From: Akebia trifoliata
Lineage: Eukaryota; Streptophyta; Magnoliopsida; Ranunculales; Lardizabalaceae
Direction: 5' to 3'
NCBI GenBank assembly: GCA_017979445.1
Contig: CM030714.1
Span: 2,108,001 to 2,172,000 of the forward strand
Length of the DNA stretch: 64,000 bases
Under the pieces are notes generated by a model. The model saw nothing but the letters and a program-made list of their open reading frames with translations. It searched no databases and had not been told where the DNA came from. The stretch's first letter is position 1. The number at the start of each line of letters is the position of its first letter. The translations under genes were made by a program, and so were the position numbers. Positions 1 through 29,300 of the stretch are shown one piece after another.

Positions 1-600
1 CAAAATTATTCCAACTTATTAGTGTTTCAATATATATATAAAATTAAAAACTCAACAATTAATATATGATAAATTTAATATTTATTTAAATATTATCTTT
101 AAAATCTCTAAAGAACATCAGCAAATCAAAAGATATAGATACAAAAATTTGAAAGTTGTTTTTTTTTTTTTTCCAAATAATTTTCAGAGTTCTACATGTT
201 TTAATATTTTAATAAGAAGGTTGGTATATAAAAAAAAAGTGAGTCTTGCCTTACTTTGTATGATTTCAAACCTTATTAAGGGTTGTTTTGTGCACCTTGT
301 GACATCTAAAAACACGATCAATGGCACAAGGATGTCGAGGAGAAAATTCTATGAACTTTGAAAAAAATATTAAAAATGTTAGTTTTAAATTTGGGAGTTT
401 GGTGGGAGTCAAGTAGCTGTCCATTTTCAAAGCCTTAGATCAAGCCAATTGTTTTTTTTTTTTGGCTGAGTTTTTCCATGAAATCTAGAGGGCTGTGGTG
501 TTGCATTGCCAATTTGGTAATCCATTTGAGCTCAATGACCCTTGAATCTTACTAAACTAGTAAGGAAAGTGTTTCTCTAACAACATGATGAAAAAATGGA
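1..600. repeat. Dispersed repeat block shared with 42.5-43.3 kb and 46.5-46.7 kb
   Basis: No gene is visible here. Bases about 1-230 closely resemble 46,460-46,660, which lies upstream of CRK-B. Bases about 140-600 resemble two adjacent stretches, 42,480-42,830 and 42,880-43,330, inside CRK-B intron 1: they share the phrase around 'gagggctgtgg' and a 'ggatcaagccaa' motif. Because 46.5 kb is the distal promoter side of a CRK, the match suggests that the promoter of another CRK copy ends just left of the window. The repeat family itself is not recognised. Confidence 0.55.
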
Positions 601-1454
601 ATTTGAGTACAGATCCACATGTTATCCCATTTATTAAGGGTCTACTTGTTACAAATTCCAGCTTCTACTTCAGGATTTTGTTTCGAAGAGAAGCAAAAGC
701 TCATAGTCTACGAAATTGCGTCCAAGAGAATCTTGCTTGTTACAGAAGTTGATGAAGAAGTAGTAGAGAGAGATTGAATTGATTTTGTTGTTCAGTTGAC
801 GAGTTAAGAAGAAAGAGGGGTGAAATTGTCAATTCATCCCCATACGCTCTTTGATGTTGACTTCTCATAGTGGTTCATGCATGAAAGAAGCCCCAACAAG
901 GCTCCTCAAAAATGCGGTTTTGGGTTTCCTGCAAAAACTAGTAAAATAGAAGCTATTACTAACAAACATGCTTCTTCGACTCTTTCGGTTCAAAGCCAAA
1001 AAAAAAAAAACTGAAAAAAGCCGTAACAAACAAGCCCTAAGGAGTTTGACTTCTAACTTTGGGAACCAAATATCTGTTTTACCATTTATTAAGGAGTTTG
1101 CTCTTTAACTTTGGGAATCGATTGTTTATTAAAAAGGCCAATTTTACTGGTTGAACCACTATTTTATCAAAATCGACTATTTTTAATTAAACTCTGGTTC
1201 TTAGTAAACTGGATCGATAATTCTATAAAATCCGGTTGGACCCGGTTAGACTACTGGTCTGGTCCAATTTTAAAACAGTCCTTTGAAATATAGGTTGGAT
1301 GTATGTGTTAGGCATGGTAAAAAGTTATTTAGTATGGCAAGCCTTACTAAGTTATTATGCTCTCATTTTCTTTAATTTTTTCCTTTATTTTGTTTCCTTG
1401 GAGAATTGATAATTGTTTGTGCCAAATTTATTTGTGTAATGATTTCATAACTCA

Positions 1455-1803
1455 ACCTGACAGGGTGACTCAAAAACTCAACTGATGTGTACCCTGCAAG
1501 AATCATAGATTTTTCCTCGGGATACACAACTTCACATCCCCATAAAACATGTGTAGTTGTGTATCCTGAGGGAAAAAAAATCTACGGTTCTTGCACCTAG
1601 CATGTTAGTGAGTTTTTGAGTTACCGTCACTCAATTTGACAGGGTGACTCAAAAACTCAATTGACGTGTATCTTGCAAGAACCATGGTTTTTTCCCTTGG
1701 TGATTTTTTGAGTTATGTCAGTGATTTTTTGTGTATCCCGAGGGAAAATCTATGGTTCTTGCACTTGTCACGTCAGTGAGCTTTTGAGTTGCTTGTCAGG
1801 TTG
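1455..1803. repeat. Two tandem foldback (MITE-like) units
   Basis: Two adjacent inverted repeats are visible. In each, an arm starting 'gacagggtgactcaaaaact' is answered by a reverse-complement arm ending in 'gagtttttgagtta' or 'cttttgagttgc'. Both also carry the inner pair 'cctcgggatacacaa' / 'ttgtgtatcc(t/c)gaggg'. The first unit is about 1,458-1,636 and the second about 1,638-1,800. The equivalent region downstream of CRK-C (near 47,950) lacks the block, so it inserted or expanded after the A/C duplication. There is no coding capacity. Confidence 0.7.
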
Positions 1804-2105
1804 AGTTACAAAATCAGCACTTTTATTTATCTGTCCTACAAGGGTTACAATAATATCTTAAACATACAAACCTACAATAGATAACTAAAACTGTCAATAT
1901 AAACTATTTGAAGGTAAAACATACATGTTTATGAAGAACTTTGTTGCATTAATTGGCTACTTCAGTTCAAACATTCTCGCTACTATAAACAACTCAAGTT
2001 GATTTATTGACATAAATGGTTGTGAAAAACCCTATTTAAAGTCTTAAAGCACAAAATATATTTAATTGTGAATATATATTTGTGTGTGATACCAAGAATC
2101 CACAA

Positions 2106-15489
<13,384 letters not shown>

Positions 15490-15603
15490 TGTTGGTCTTG
15501 GGACCAATTTGAATTGAAGGGACCTAATTGTGAAGATTTTACTATTATGGATTAATGAGGCTGAATTAAAGGGCGTGAATTTATCTTTAGAAGACTCGGA
15601 AAA

Positions 15604-15631
15604 GTCAACATTTGAAATAATCAAAGTCAAA
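15604..15631 (-). promoter_or_regulatory. Pair of W-box motifs upstream of CRK-A
   Basis: On the coding strand TTGACT occurs at 15609-15604 and again at 15631-15626, about 115-140 bp before the CRK-A ATG. CRK-B has the same arrangement at 45931-45958 (one TTGACT, one TTGACA). TTGAC(C/T) is the WRKY-factor binding core, and CRK promoters are known WRKY targets. The motif is short, so the support is its conservation between the paralogues at the same distance. Confidence 0.45.
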
Positions 15632-15708
15632 ATCGATTTCTCCTCTCTCTAGAAATAATGGAAGAGATTGGGACAGAAGTGAAACATTGAAGGCTCATTC
15701 ATGCATCT

Positions 15709-15862
15709 GATATGGTTTAATGTTTTAATAAGAAGGTTGGTATATATATATATATGATATGGTTTAAACGTTTTAATAAGGAGGTTGGCCTATAATGTTT
15801 TAATAACAAGGTTGGTATATATATATATATGATATGGTTTAATGTTTTAATAAGAAGGTTGA
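15709..15862. repeat. Minisatellite upstream of CRK-A
   Basis: About four imperfect copies of a 35-50 bp unit 'gatatggtttaatgtttt' + 'aataagaaggttgg' are each followed by a short (TA)n run. Single copies of the same unit stand at about 200-230 and 46,618-46,650, both in CRK-flanking DNA. The array therefore grew locally from a pre-existing promoter-side segment. Confidence 0.7.
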
Positions 15863-15877
15863 TAAAGTCAATCATAT

Positions 15878-16155
15878 CACAACATGAAAAAAAACCTATA
15901 TTTGGCAGCCCAAGGCTGTCGAATTTCATAAATTTTGATGGACTAAGGCATCAAAATTTTCATTGTCAACTTTTTTTTTCAACGGACCGAAACCATTAAA
16001 TTAATGGAGGATGGGAGAAATTTGATGGTTCTAAGTCGTCGAATTAAGGATCATAAAAAATTTCAATGGCCATAGATAGTCAAAATTCGCTTTCTAAAAT
16101 TTGTGGGCCTTGGCTTGTAGAATTTTCTTGTCAAAATTTTCAATTTCACATAATA
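15878..16155. mobile_element. CACTA-type MITE, 278 bp, TSD TAT
   Basis: It starts CACAACATGAAAA and ends TTTCACATAATA, with TAT on both sides (15875-15877, 16156-16158). The interior, which includes 'aaattaatggaggatgggag' and paired 'ttgatgg...ccatc' motifs, matches the MITEs at 38,515-38,768 and 20,513/28,391. It is non-coding, and the three-base target duplication fits the CACTA (En/Spm) superfamily. Confidence 0.8.
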
Positions 16156-16411
16156 TATGCCATAAAGTGAGATGTATGCTATAAAGTTAACCATGATTGG
16201 AGACAGGGTAAACGAGGGAGCTCTTGCTCTAGTTGGAGTTTTTGATGAGGAGGAATGGAGACTTCAATCTTCCTCCTGTGCGTGCCAATTCCATTTATTT
16301 TACTATGTTCATCTTGTCTATCAACCTTTGTTCTTCTATCCTGATCTTGGTTTGAAGAATCTCGAGTTGTGCTTTCAGTTCAATAACTTCATCCTCTATC
16401 ACTTTAGCATC

Positions 16412-16413
<2 letters not shown>

Positions 16414-16470
<57 letters not shown>

Positions 16471-16924
16471 AAAATGTTCGGCACCCTACTATTTGCCCTA
16501 CGTGTTTTGTCCTACATGAGTTAGAATTTTTGGAATGGGCTGATTTTTGGTGAGGATGATCTCTATTGTGAGAATATCATCCTCACCAAAAGTCAGCCCA
16601 TTCCAAAACTTCTAGCCCCATGTTTACAAGTTGAAGAATTGTGGACCGTCCATTTTTTTTAAAACCATTTTTAATGGGGTTAGATGTTTCGGAATAGATC
16701 ATCCTCACCAAAAATCAGCTCATTTCAAAACTCCTAACTCTAGTTTACAAGTTGAAAAATTATTAATCACTTTTGATGGGGTTAGAGGTTTCATAATGAG
16801 CTGATTTTTGGTGAGAATGATCTCCTCATAATAGAGACCATCCTCACAAATAATCAGTCCATTCCGAAACTTCTAACCCATACATTGAAAAAATGTTTGG
16901 CTCTCTTTAGGGCCTTTGAACGCC

Positions 16925-16962
<38 letters not shown>
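16414..16962. repeat. Palindromic repeat block bounded by (AT)n microsatellites
   Basis: (AT)n runs lie at 16414-16468 and about 16931-16962. Between them, two hairpin pairs are built from the same about 30-bp sequence 'gaatgggctgatttttggtg' and its reverse complement: first at 16533-16604, then at about 16695-16870. The boundary phrases 'cggcaccctac' and 'cgccaccctat' are direct, not inverted. It is probably a non-autonomous element that inserted in, or expanded from, a TA tract; its class is not identified. Confidence 0.6.
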
Positions 16963-16967
<5 letters not shown>

Positions 16968-17244
16968 GGATGCCCGTGCCTACTCCACGGGTCATTTTGT
17001 GCATGTGTTCCTTACACGTTTAATATTTCTTAAGTGTTGAAAGTTTAATGGAATCAATAAAATATCAAATCCAATTATGTCAAACAATTGTCCATTGAAA
17101 ACCAATTTTAAAATTTTCAATTTATCAATTTCCCTCCATCATTTTGGGAAAACATTTGGTCTGAGTTTTGATGACCAATTCAAGATTTTAAAATTTGTCT
17201 AAGATTTCATGGAGAGTGGCTTTATTATATATGGAAATCAAACA

Positions 17245-19093
17245 CCCTTTCAGAGGGAGGCTGATTGACTTTATTATCTCATGTTTTTTCCTCTATTCCA
17301 GTGTATCTTATCTCGTTATTGCCTATTCCCAAGTCTATCTCAGACTCTTTGGAATCCTGCTTTGCAAAATTCTTTTGAGGTAGTACTGAGGGTAAGAGGA
17401 AAAATCATCTTGTGGCTTGGCATAAAGTGTGTAAACCTAAGATAGAAGGTGGGCTGGGCATTAAAACACTTTCTGAGGTTCATAGAACGGGTTTAATGAA
17501 GACATGCTGGAGATTGATGAATGAGAAGGGGTTGTGGATAGACTATCTCAAGCAAAAATATGTGAAGGATGGAAATTGGTGGAACCCTTAAAAAACGAGA
17601 GGCTCGAAGCTTTGGAGAACTTTCCGGTGTTTTCTAAAACCAACAATTAGGCTGACAAAGAACTTGATTGGAGATGGAGCAGAAACTTCCCTGTTCTTAC
17701 ATAATTGGCGAGGGTCAAGTCCATTAATAGATCTCTACTCGAATGAAAACAAAAACATTTTGTTGAAGGAGGTTTGAGATCAAGAGGGTTGGAACGTTTC
17801 AAAACTTCGAGCCTTGGTCATGAATAATTCAGCAGTGGACGAGATTCCGACATCAAATGTTTAGCAAGGAAATCATGACATATCAGTTTGGATGGCCTCA
17901 GATTTAGGATTGTTTTCTTCTCGATCGACATGGAATTCTTTGAGAGCTAAGGGAAATGTCTCTCTAATCTGCAAAGCAATTTGGAATGCAAATGTGCCGA
18001 CTAAGATGGAGACTCTAGCGTGGAAAATCTATCACAAAGCGTGCCCGGTGGACAACATTTGGAAAAAATGGGGTATACCTATGGCTTCAAGATGTTCTTG
18101 TTGCAAAGGTAATGAAGAAACTATTGATCACCTTTTTTTCCAATGTCCGTTTACATTAGAGGTGTGGAACTACTTTAGTTGTCATTTGCTTGAGGAGACA
18201 ACCAGTGTTATGACGCCTGGGTCTTTACTTAAATGTGGTCTTTCAAAAAAAATCCCAATTTGGAAGTGTCAGTGGTATGGTTCCATGAGTGATCTATTGG
18301 AACATATGGCTTACGAGAAACATATGTATCTTTGAAGACTTGAAACCTTCAGCTCAAGTGGTCATTAATAATTGTCTAAAATGGGTAAAGGAATTGGAGG
18401 AACATTTAATCTTCAAGCTCCCCTCTTTAGATGATGCTCTCTGAAAATGATCAGATATTGGAATTCATCATAAACAGATCCCTCGATGTTGTTTACTTAA
18501 AATCTACTGGAAAAGACCACCCCATGGTTGGTTTAAGTTAAACACTGATGGTTTAGCAATCTGTAATCCAGGTTTATCAAGTGGTGGTGCTATTCTACGT
18601 GATGAACATGGTGATTTGGTGGAAGTAGGTCATTGGAACTTCGGAATGGTGACAAACAACATGGCAGAAGTCCGTGCATTGGTAGCTGCGCTGGAGAGTT
18701 TTGATATACAAGGAACGAATATCATCATTGAAATGGATTCAGCTTTCATAGTGAAAGGTCTTGCCCATCAGGTTGTTTCGTGGAAATTGGATGAATGGGT
18801 ACTTAAGGCAAGATCCTTGATTTCAAAAATAGATACTCGAGTGTGCCACGTTTGGAGAGAAGCAAATGCAACGGTAGATGCACTTGCTGCTGCAGCTATC
18901 CAGAATCTTCAGTCGTCGACATTCAAACGAGTTTGTTATTTGCCTTTAAATGTAAAAAATGCTTACATGGGAGATAAGCTAGATCTTCCGCAATTTAGAT
19001 ATGTAACTCGTTAGGGTTCTATCTTTGTATATTTGTTTATATTCTAATACAATTTCTTCTTGCTTGCTTAGCAAAAAAAAAAAAAAAAAAAAA
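17245..19093 (+). mobile_element. 5'-truncated L1-type LINE with poly(A) tail
   Basis: It begins in the RT thumb region (frameshifted reading of GGRL, then GSTEGKRKNHLVAWHKV and PKIEGGLGIKTLSEVH). It runs through the zf-RVT region and RNase H, and ends in a short 3' UTR and a poly(A) run at about 19073-19093. The missing 5' end is typical of LINE insertion. No convincing target duplication was seen. A small part of the protein is still open. Confidence 0.8.
17892..19014 (+). pseudogene. LINE ORF2 C-terminus: zf-RVT and RNase H
   Basis: 17892-18335 encodes the zinc-binding RT-associated region, with CSCCKGNEETIDHLFFQC as the Cys/His box and WKIYHKACPV before it. After a frameshift, RNase H begins near 18,520 (WFKLNTDGLAICNPG). 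It continues with the open frame from 18616: NMAEVRALVAALE and WREANATVDALA hold the acidic and helix motifs of plant LINE RNase H. It stops at 19014. Stops before 17,890 show that the upstream RT is dead. Confidence 0.75.
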
Positions 19094-19519
19094 GAGAATT
19101 CCATTCCCATCATATATTTTAAAAATAAGGATCAAACAAAGTTCTGTGTTTGGCTGAGTCAACTCAGGAGACAACTCATCCTCATCATTCTTCATTACAA
19201 CTAAGCACCTAATCTAAACTAATTTAAAAAGAATTAAGAGTCCCCTTCACATAAAAAACACCACAGTTACAGTCATCATGCATGTATATCTCTCTCACCA
19301 ACAACCGTTTCTTTCTTTCTAGTGGCTAAGGTTCAACTTCTGTTCTCCACTACACACAGTTCACAACTTGAAACAACCCATATTAAACAAATTAAGCCAC
19401 CACCCAAAACAGAAATCTACCTACGAAGCTTCTTTTTTTATTTTTCATTTTTTATTATTATTCCCCAAACAAAGAGATTAGTAGGACTACTAGTTTCTGC
19501 TCGACCACCCATGTCATGA

Positions 19520-19700
19520 ATTTTTTTTAACAGGTTGAAAATTTTATTGAAAAAACGAAAGGGCAACAAAAGCTATTCAACACCGAGCAATGCATAATAA
19601 AGTCCACCTAAACAAAAAGTCCTCAAAAAAGACTTCAGATTCTTTGATGATCCTGCTTCAAGAGAATATTAAATCCCCTCAAAAAAGACTGTTTTGTAAC
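19520..19700 (-). mobile_element. Possible LINE 3'-end remnant
   Basis: Read on the minus strand, the piece ends 'cgttttttcaataaaatttt' then 'caacctgttaaaaaaaa', a form common at plant LINE 3' UTR and poly(A) ends. There is no coding sequence. It is interrupted or followed by the solo LTR at 19,713. Confidence 0.35.
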
Positions 19701-19712
19701 AAAATACTACCC

Positions 19713-19954
19713 TGTTGGATTATGTCTTCTAAGTATATAAAGGGTAAGAGATGAAACCCGAAAGGGGGGTTAGACATATACGAGAGACAGAGAGAAATTG
19801 TAACCTAGTTCTTCTTTAATTAATATAGTGAAATCACCGTTTTTGCCTGTGGATGTAAGTCGATTCTTTGACCGAACCACGTATATCTTGTGTTGTGTGA
19901 GATTCTTGTGTTCTTGTTTGATTTATACTTCGGATCATTAGGTTTAGTCTAACA
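19713..19954 (+). mobile_element. Solo LTR, 242 bp, TSD TACCC
   Basis: The unit starts TGTTGGATTATG and ends TAGTCTAACA, and TACCC stands on both sides (19708-19712 and 19955-19959). A TATA-like 'agtatataaaggg' near 19,735 and 'gaaccacgtatatcttgtg' are typical of short Copia LTRs. No internal domain remains, so it is a product of LTR-LTR recombination. Confidence 0.85.
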
Positions 19955-20689
19955 TACCCCAACATAATAGGAGTGGTTAATGGCCATAGAATTCTTTTTT
20001 GAATGAGTGATAGAAAATGGGTCAACTTCTCTTGCAAGAGAATAACAAATCATAAAGTGGTGAACCAATCCCCCGCTTGATTTTACCAAAAAACAATTAT
20101 CAACAGAAGTTACTCAAAGACCACTGACCAGATAAAGAAGAAACCTTGGATGTGACTTCTAGATCCCAAATGGTAATGGTGATATTTAGCGAAGGTGTAT
20201 TGAGTGAGGATCACGGGGCTTGTGTAAAGGTTTTTTTTTTTTTTTTTGAATAAGTAAAAAAAAAAAAAAAAATAGTGTAAGCGGAACAACTGAAGTCTTG
20301 ATATTCGGTCCCCCTATGAGCAACTCCATTTCATACCGAATGACTTGCACTAACAACTCCAACCCCCATCAAAAGACCACTGTACCAAGGTGCGATCTTA
20401 TAAAAACATTGCTATAAGAAAGAATTCTTCAAACCTAACTCACCATCTAATACAAAGTTACCGAACAAACATACACTAAAAATCGGGAGTCAAAGTCCTG
20501 TGAAGAGACCGCTACAATGTGAAAAAAACTCATATTCGATGGCTCAACGCTGTTGAATTTTGTAAAATTTGATGGACCATCACTACGTGAAAAACGCAAA
20601 TTTTCATAAAAAAATTTGTTGGGCCTGGCCCGTCGAGTTTTAAAACTCAAATTCCGCGGCCCGTGGACCACGTTTTTTACTGTTTCTCT

Positions 20690-21120
20690 ATACCTCTCTC
20701 TCTCTCTGTCTGTTACTGTTACTGTTACTGTTTCTCTTTCTCTTTCTCTGCATCTCACAAACATCGATCGATCGAACTCGCCCTTTATCTCTCTCTCTCT
20801 CTGTTACGGTTTCTCTTTCTCTCTGCCTCTCTCATAGACATCGATCGATCGACCTCTCACAGTCTCTCTCTCTCACAGTCTCTGTCTCGGTCGACCTCGC
20901 CTTTTATCTCTCTGGATCGATCGATCGACGTATCCATCGCTTTCTCACAATCGTTATCTCGATCGATCGACCTCGCTTTTTCATTCTCTCGATCGATCGA
21001 CCTCTCCATCTTTCTCTCGCAGTCTCTTTCTCGATCGATCTCTTTTTCGATCTATCTCCCTCGATAGATCTCATCTCCCACTCTATTTGATCGATCGATC
21101 TCGATCTAGATTGGTCAGAG
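20690..21120 (+). repeat. CT-rich tract with repeated GATC palindromes
   Basis: About 430 bp of (TCTC)n, including a run of 'tgttac' repeats, is interspersed at least seven times with 'atcgatcgatcgacctc'-type blocks. It sits just inside the left end of the CACTA element, where a promoter or 5' UTR might be expected. The open frames across it are low-complexity Ser/Leu/Arg strings and are not proteins. Confidence 0.7.
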
Positions 21121-25366
<4,246 letters not shown>

Positions 25367-25584
25367 TAATTTTGAATCTTTTTAATTAATTTGTTTTCGT
25401 TTCAGCTTTGTTTCTATTCGGATTTTTATAATTGAAAATGTTAGAATTTTGCTACTTTATTCGTCACTTATACCATTCGTCACTTTATTTGTCACTTACT
25501 AAAAGCAAGCAACAGATCAGTGCCCTATATGCCAGACTGCCATTCAAGAGATAAATTGTATCATGTTTCCCACCTGCTCACTGA

Positions 25585-26302
25585 CTGGAAGGAAGAAAGG
25601 AACAGCTCTTACCCTGCCAAGCCAATATGTATGAAGAAAGAAAACTACCATTTCAATGTGGAAACATCACAGCCACCTATCCTTTCTGGGGAAACAACAG
25701 ACCATCTTATTGTGGCCAACCTGGTTTTCAACTCAATTGCACTGAAGGAATAAACACTACTTCGATACAGATATCTTCAGAAATATTCCATGTTTTATCA
25801 ATCGATAACGACACCCAATTTCTCAAAATTGCTCGAACAGATTTCTTCCATGGTATTTGTCCACAAAAATCATTAAACACTAGTCTCAATTTTACTCTCT
25901 TTGATTACCCATCAAGTGATCAAAACCTTACTCTGTTCTATGGGTGCTCGGATATAGCTATAGCTGCACCACCAGACCCCAATTTTACTTGTTCAATTAA
26001 TGGTGCTATTAGTGATGTTTATGTGATTGGGTTTGGTCTAATTCCAGTAATTGATGGCTTAGGGAAGTGTAATGTTAGTGTTTTGGTTCCAGTTCTTCTA
26101 TCATCTTTTGAGGCACTTAGGAGCAATGAATCTAGTCTGGGTGAGGTTCTGAACCAAGGGTTTGATGTGCAGTGGTTCATGAACAAAACATTTTCTAGGG
26201 ATTGCATCGAATCTGGAGGACATTGTGGCTACAATTGGACTTCAAATGAACCGATTTGTTTTTGCAATGATGAAGCTTATTTAACGACTTGTCGTGCCTC
26301 AG
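25585..26302 (+). pseudogene. Captured LRK10L-type receptor kinase ectodomain (GUB_WAK_bind + WAK_assoc)
   Basis: One open exon encodes the extracellular part of a leaf-rust-10-like receptor kinase. FQCGNITATYPFWG, YCGQPGFQLNC and FYGCSD belong to the galacturonan-binding domain. SRDCIESGGHCGYN with ICFCND and TTC belongs to the WAK-associated C-terminal domain. It has many N-glycosylation sites. The exon ends at a donor (GCCTCAG|GTACAC). There is a stop just upstream (25582-25584), no signal peptide, and no membrane or kinase exon follows. Instead a glucosidase exon starts 350 bp on. A gene fragment carried by the CACTA element. Confidence 0.82.
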
Positions 26303-26654
26303 GTACACATCTTAAAACTTAAACTTTGTGTGATGATTCTCTTTTTCTTAGTTCTTAAACTTCTGAAATCTGAATCGTATGGTTTTAAAACCTAGCTTTC
26401 CGAATTCCTAATCAGATTGTCAATCCCTGATGTGTTTTAAGTCCAATCATTGTCATCATAGGAACGGGACAGCGTTGTGGATCGGGAGTCACCCAAAGTC
26501 GCACGCACACGTAGTCAAAGTTCAAGTAGTGCTTGCTGTCCATATATTTTTTTAATATTTATTGTTCTAAAGCAAGCAACACGGGTTCCCAATTTTTTAC
26601 GGAAAGGAGATTAGTTAGTTACAGTGTTCCTATATCATTGGTTTTTGTCCTCAG

Positions 26655-27632
26655 GCCACTGCAGAGGATTGGGTTAAGATGGTGAATGATTATCAGAATG
26701 CTTCTCTATCTAGCCGTCTTGGGATTCCAATGATCTATGGAGTTGATGCGGTTCATGGACACAACAATGTGTACAAAGTGACGGTATTCCCCCACAATGT
26801 TGGACTTGGATGTACAAGGCAAGCAACTAATTAATACCCCATTACATGAAAACTCTTATTATAGTACAAGTTAGCTTAATTGAATATCTGAATGAAATTT
26901 GGATTTCCTATTGTTTCTTTTATCCTACCTTAAGTGATAAAAATAATAAATTGCAAAAAGATTTGCGCTTTTATCAACTATTAATAACAAACTTCCCATC
27001 ATATAGGGATCCACAACTTGTGAAGAGAATCGGTGCTGCTACTGCTCTTGAAGTTAGAGCTACAGGAATCCAATATGCTTTTGCCCCATGTATTGCGGTA
27101 AATAACCAAATTTGACATGAAATTGCTTTAATTCTTAATGTATTTGAATTAGTTTTAGTTGGGATAAGCAATTTTGAGGTTGTGAGCTTTTTCTTTTATT
27201 TTTCTTGAGTTGTAATGTTTTTGACTTTATATACAGGTTTGCAGAGATCCAAGATGGGGTCGGTATTATGAGAGTTATAGTGAGGACCACACGATTGTCC
27301 AAGCAATGACAGAAATTATACCCGGATTACAGGGAGATGTCCCGCCTGGTTCTCAAAAGGGAGTCCCTTACGTTGGTGGAAGGTAAAGATTTTACTTCTC
27401 TGTCCTTTGAAGCCCATGTCTTTCTGTTTCTGTAACTCTTCATCGATAAAGATAAAAGTCGACTTTTGTTTAATTATGTGTAGGACAAAGGTTGCAGGTT
27501 GTGCAAAGCACTTCGTGGGTGACGGTGGCACAGTTAAGGGCATCAACGAGAACAATACAGTGACTGATTGGCATGATTTGCTGAGTATCCACATGCCTGC
27601 CTACTATGATTCAATCATCAAGGGTGTCTCAA
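26655..27632 (+). pseudogene. Captured four-exon piece of a GH3 beta-glucosidase / exo-beta-glucanase
   Basis: Exons 26655-26818, 27007-27097, 27237-27382 and 27484-about 27632 read in frame through intact junctions. Readings include [68 protein letters not shown] and [15 protein letters not shown]. This is the N-terminal barrel of plant family 3 cell-wall glucan hydrolases. The first donor is GC instead of GT. The start of the gene, the nucleophile Asp region and the second domain are missing. After 27,632 the reading changes to unrelated sequence, with AATAAA near 27,860. Non-functional fragment. Confidence 0.85.
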
Positions 27633-28394
27633 CTGCAGATTTTCGCATTGTTCCTAAGGCCAAAGAAGGAGCACAAGTACAAGATTTACTGGAATTTTTA
27701 CCACCATATTGTTGGATATTCCATCCTTGTTCTTGGTATCGTCAATTGTTTGTGTTTTGTGTTCTAAATTAAATCAGGAGTGTGACATAAATAACTGTAT
27801 ATATATCATATACTGCTTTATTGTCAGTTATTTGTAGCTTCGACAGAATTTTCGATCTTAATAAAGAGGTTTACATGTATATTAATTTTCGATCTTTTGT
27901 TTGTTCTTTTTCTGATTTTTTTTTTTATTATATTATTTCGTTCATTGTGATTGGTGAATTAGAGGACCGTGTTATTATTTGTTAAACCTCCAAATTTGAC
28001 GGTCATACTCTATGGATTTTGTTTTTGTTTTTTTTAAGTCCATTCTCCAATAATTTGATAGTCCAGGGCCGTCAAAAAAAAAAATTCTACAAGAGAATAT
28101 TTGACGGGAGGGTCCGTCAAATTTCTCAAAATTTGACGGGCTAAGACCGTCAAATATGAGCCTTTTTCACATAGTGCATGGCGTCAAAATTTCCAGTGAC
28201 GAATTTTTTCTTTCGTCGAATCGAAACCATCAAATTAATGGAGGAGGAGAGAAATTTGATGGCTCTAAACCGTCGAATCTAGGGAAAATCACAAGTTAAA
28301 ATGGCCTTAGGCCATCAAATTTTGGTTTCTAAAATTCATAGGCCTTGGCCCGTCAAATTTTCCTGTAGAATTTTTTAGTTTTCACGTAGTGCGC

Positions 28395-29262
28395 CTTAAC
28401 CATTGACACTATCCTTCCCTTCCCTTCCACAAGGTCCAACATACACCATAGATGATAGTGACTTCCACCTTTTTGCAAGAAGCCTTTTGAGAACCATGCA
28501 TAATTGTTAGGTCTCCACAACACAGATTTGTGGATCTTTTCCTCTCTCCAGCAGTTTTCCTATGGTTTCTTTTTGAAATAGTTTTAGGTTTCAAAAATGA
28601 AGAGGGGGTGGTTTAAGAGAAATGGAGGGTGGGGTGGTTTCAAGTAGTTATTTGGTTTAAGGTAGTTTTTATTTATTTATTTATAGAGGGAAGTGATCCT
28701 AACCATTGGATTTATACAACATCATCTATCACCCTACAATAGCTATAGAATTTGAAAAAATTTAAACAATGTTTTTTTCTTGTAGTGGGAAGTGATCTAA
28801 ACCCTTGGATTTTTCCCAACCCCATCTCACATCGCTAAATATGTTTATTGGGTCGGGGGGAGGGGATAAAGATGTGTTTTATATAATGTATATATAGGGG
28901 TGTTAATGGGTCAGTTCCGGTTTGATATCTAAGAAAGTTAGAACCATAACCACTATATTTTTCAGTTTTAATTCTAAGCAGTTCCGGATCCGATTTTAAA
29001 ATAAGTGGAATCAGAACTGAAACCACCAAAATATCACAACTACCCATCGGTTCCAATTCTCAAGAATCGAATGGGAAAAATATATTTTAAAATCATTATA
29101 AAAAAAAATTATAATCTTAATTATAATTTGTTCCACTAAAACCAGGGGTTTAATGAATTTTTTCAAAAATTAAAAATTATATTATTTACAAGAAATAAAC
29201 TTTAAGAAGAGATGTGCCTTTTCAAACTTCAATATTTAGTTTATATGAAAAATTGAAGAACT

Positions 29263-29300
<38 letters not shown>

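Noticed and set aside
15709..15862. CRISPR-like array
   Set aside because: Units are adjoining with TA runs, no unique spacers, and the host is a plant nuclear genome; it is a minisatellite.
20663..21067. Plus-strand open frame of 134 codons in the CT/GATC tract
   Set aside because: The translation is low-complexity Ser/Leu/Phe/Arg and follows directly from the dinucleotide and GATC repeats; no domain or conserved context.
25585..27632. A real multi-domain receptor-glucosidase gene
   Set aside because: The LRK10L part lacks signal peptide, membrane helix and kinase; the GH3 part lacks the start and the nucleophile region; both sit in a transposon. A chimeric transcript is possible but not shown.
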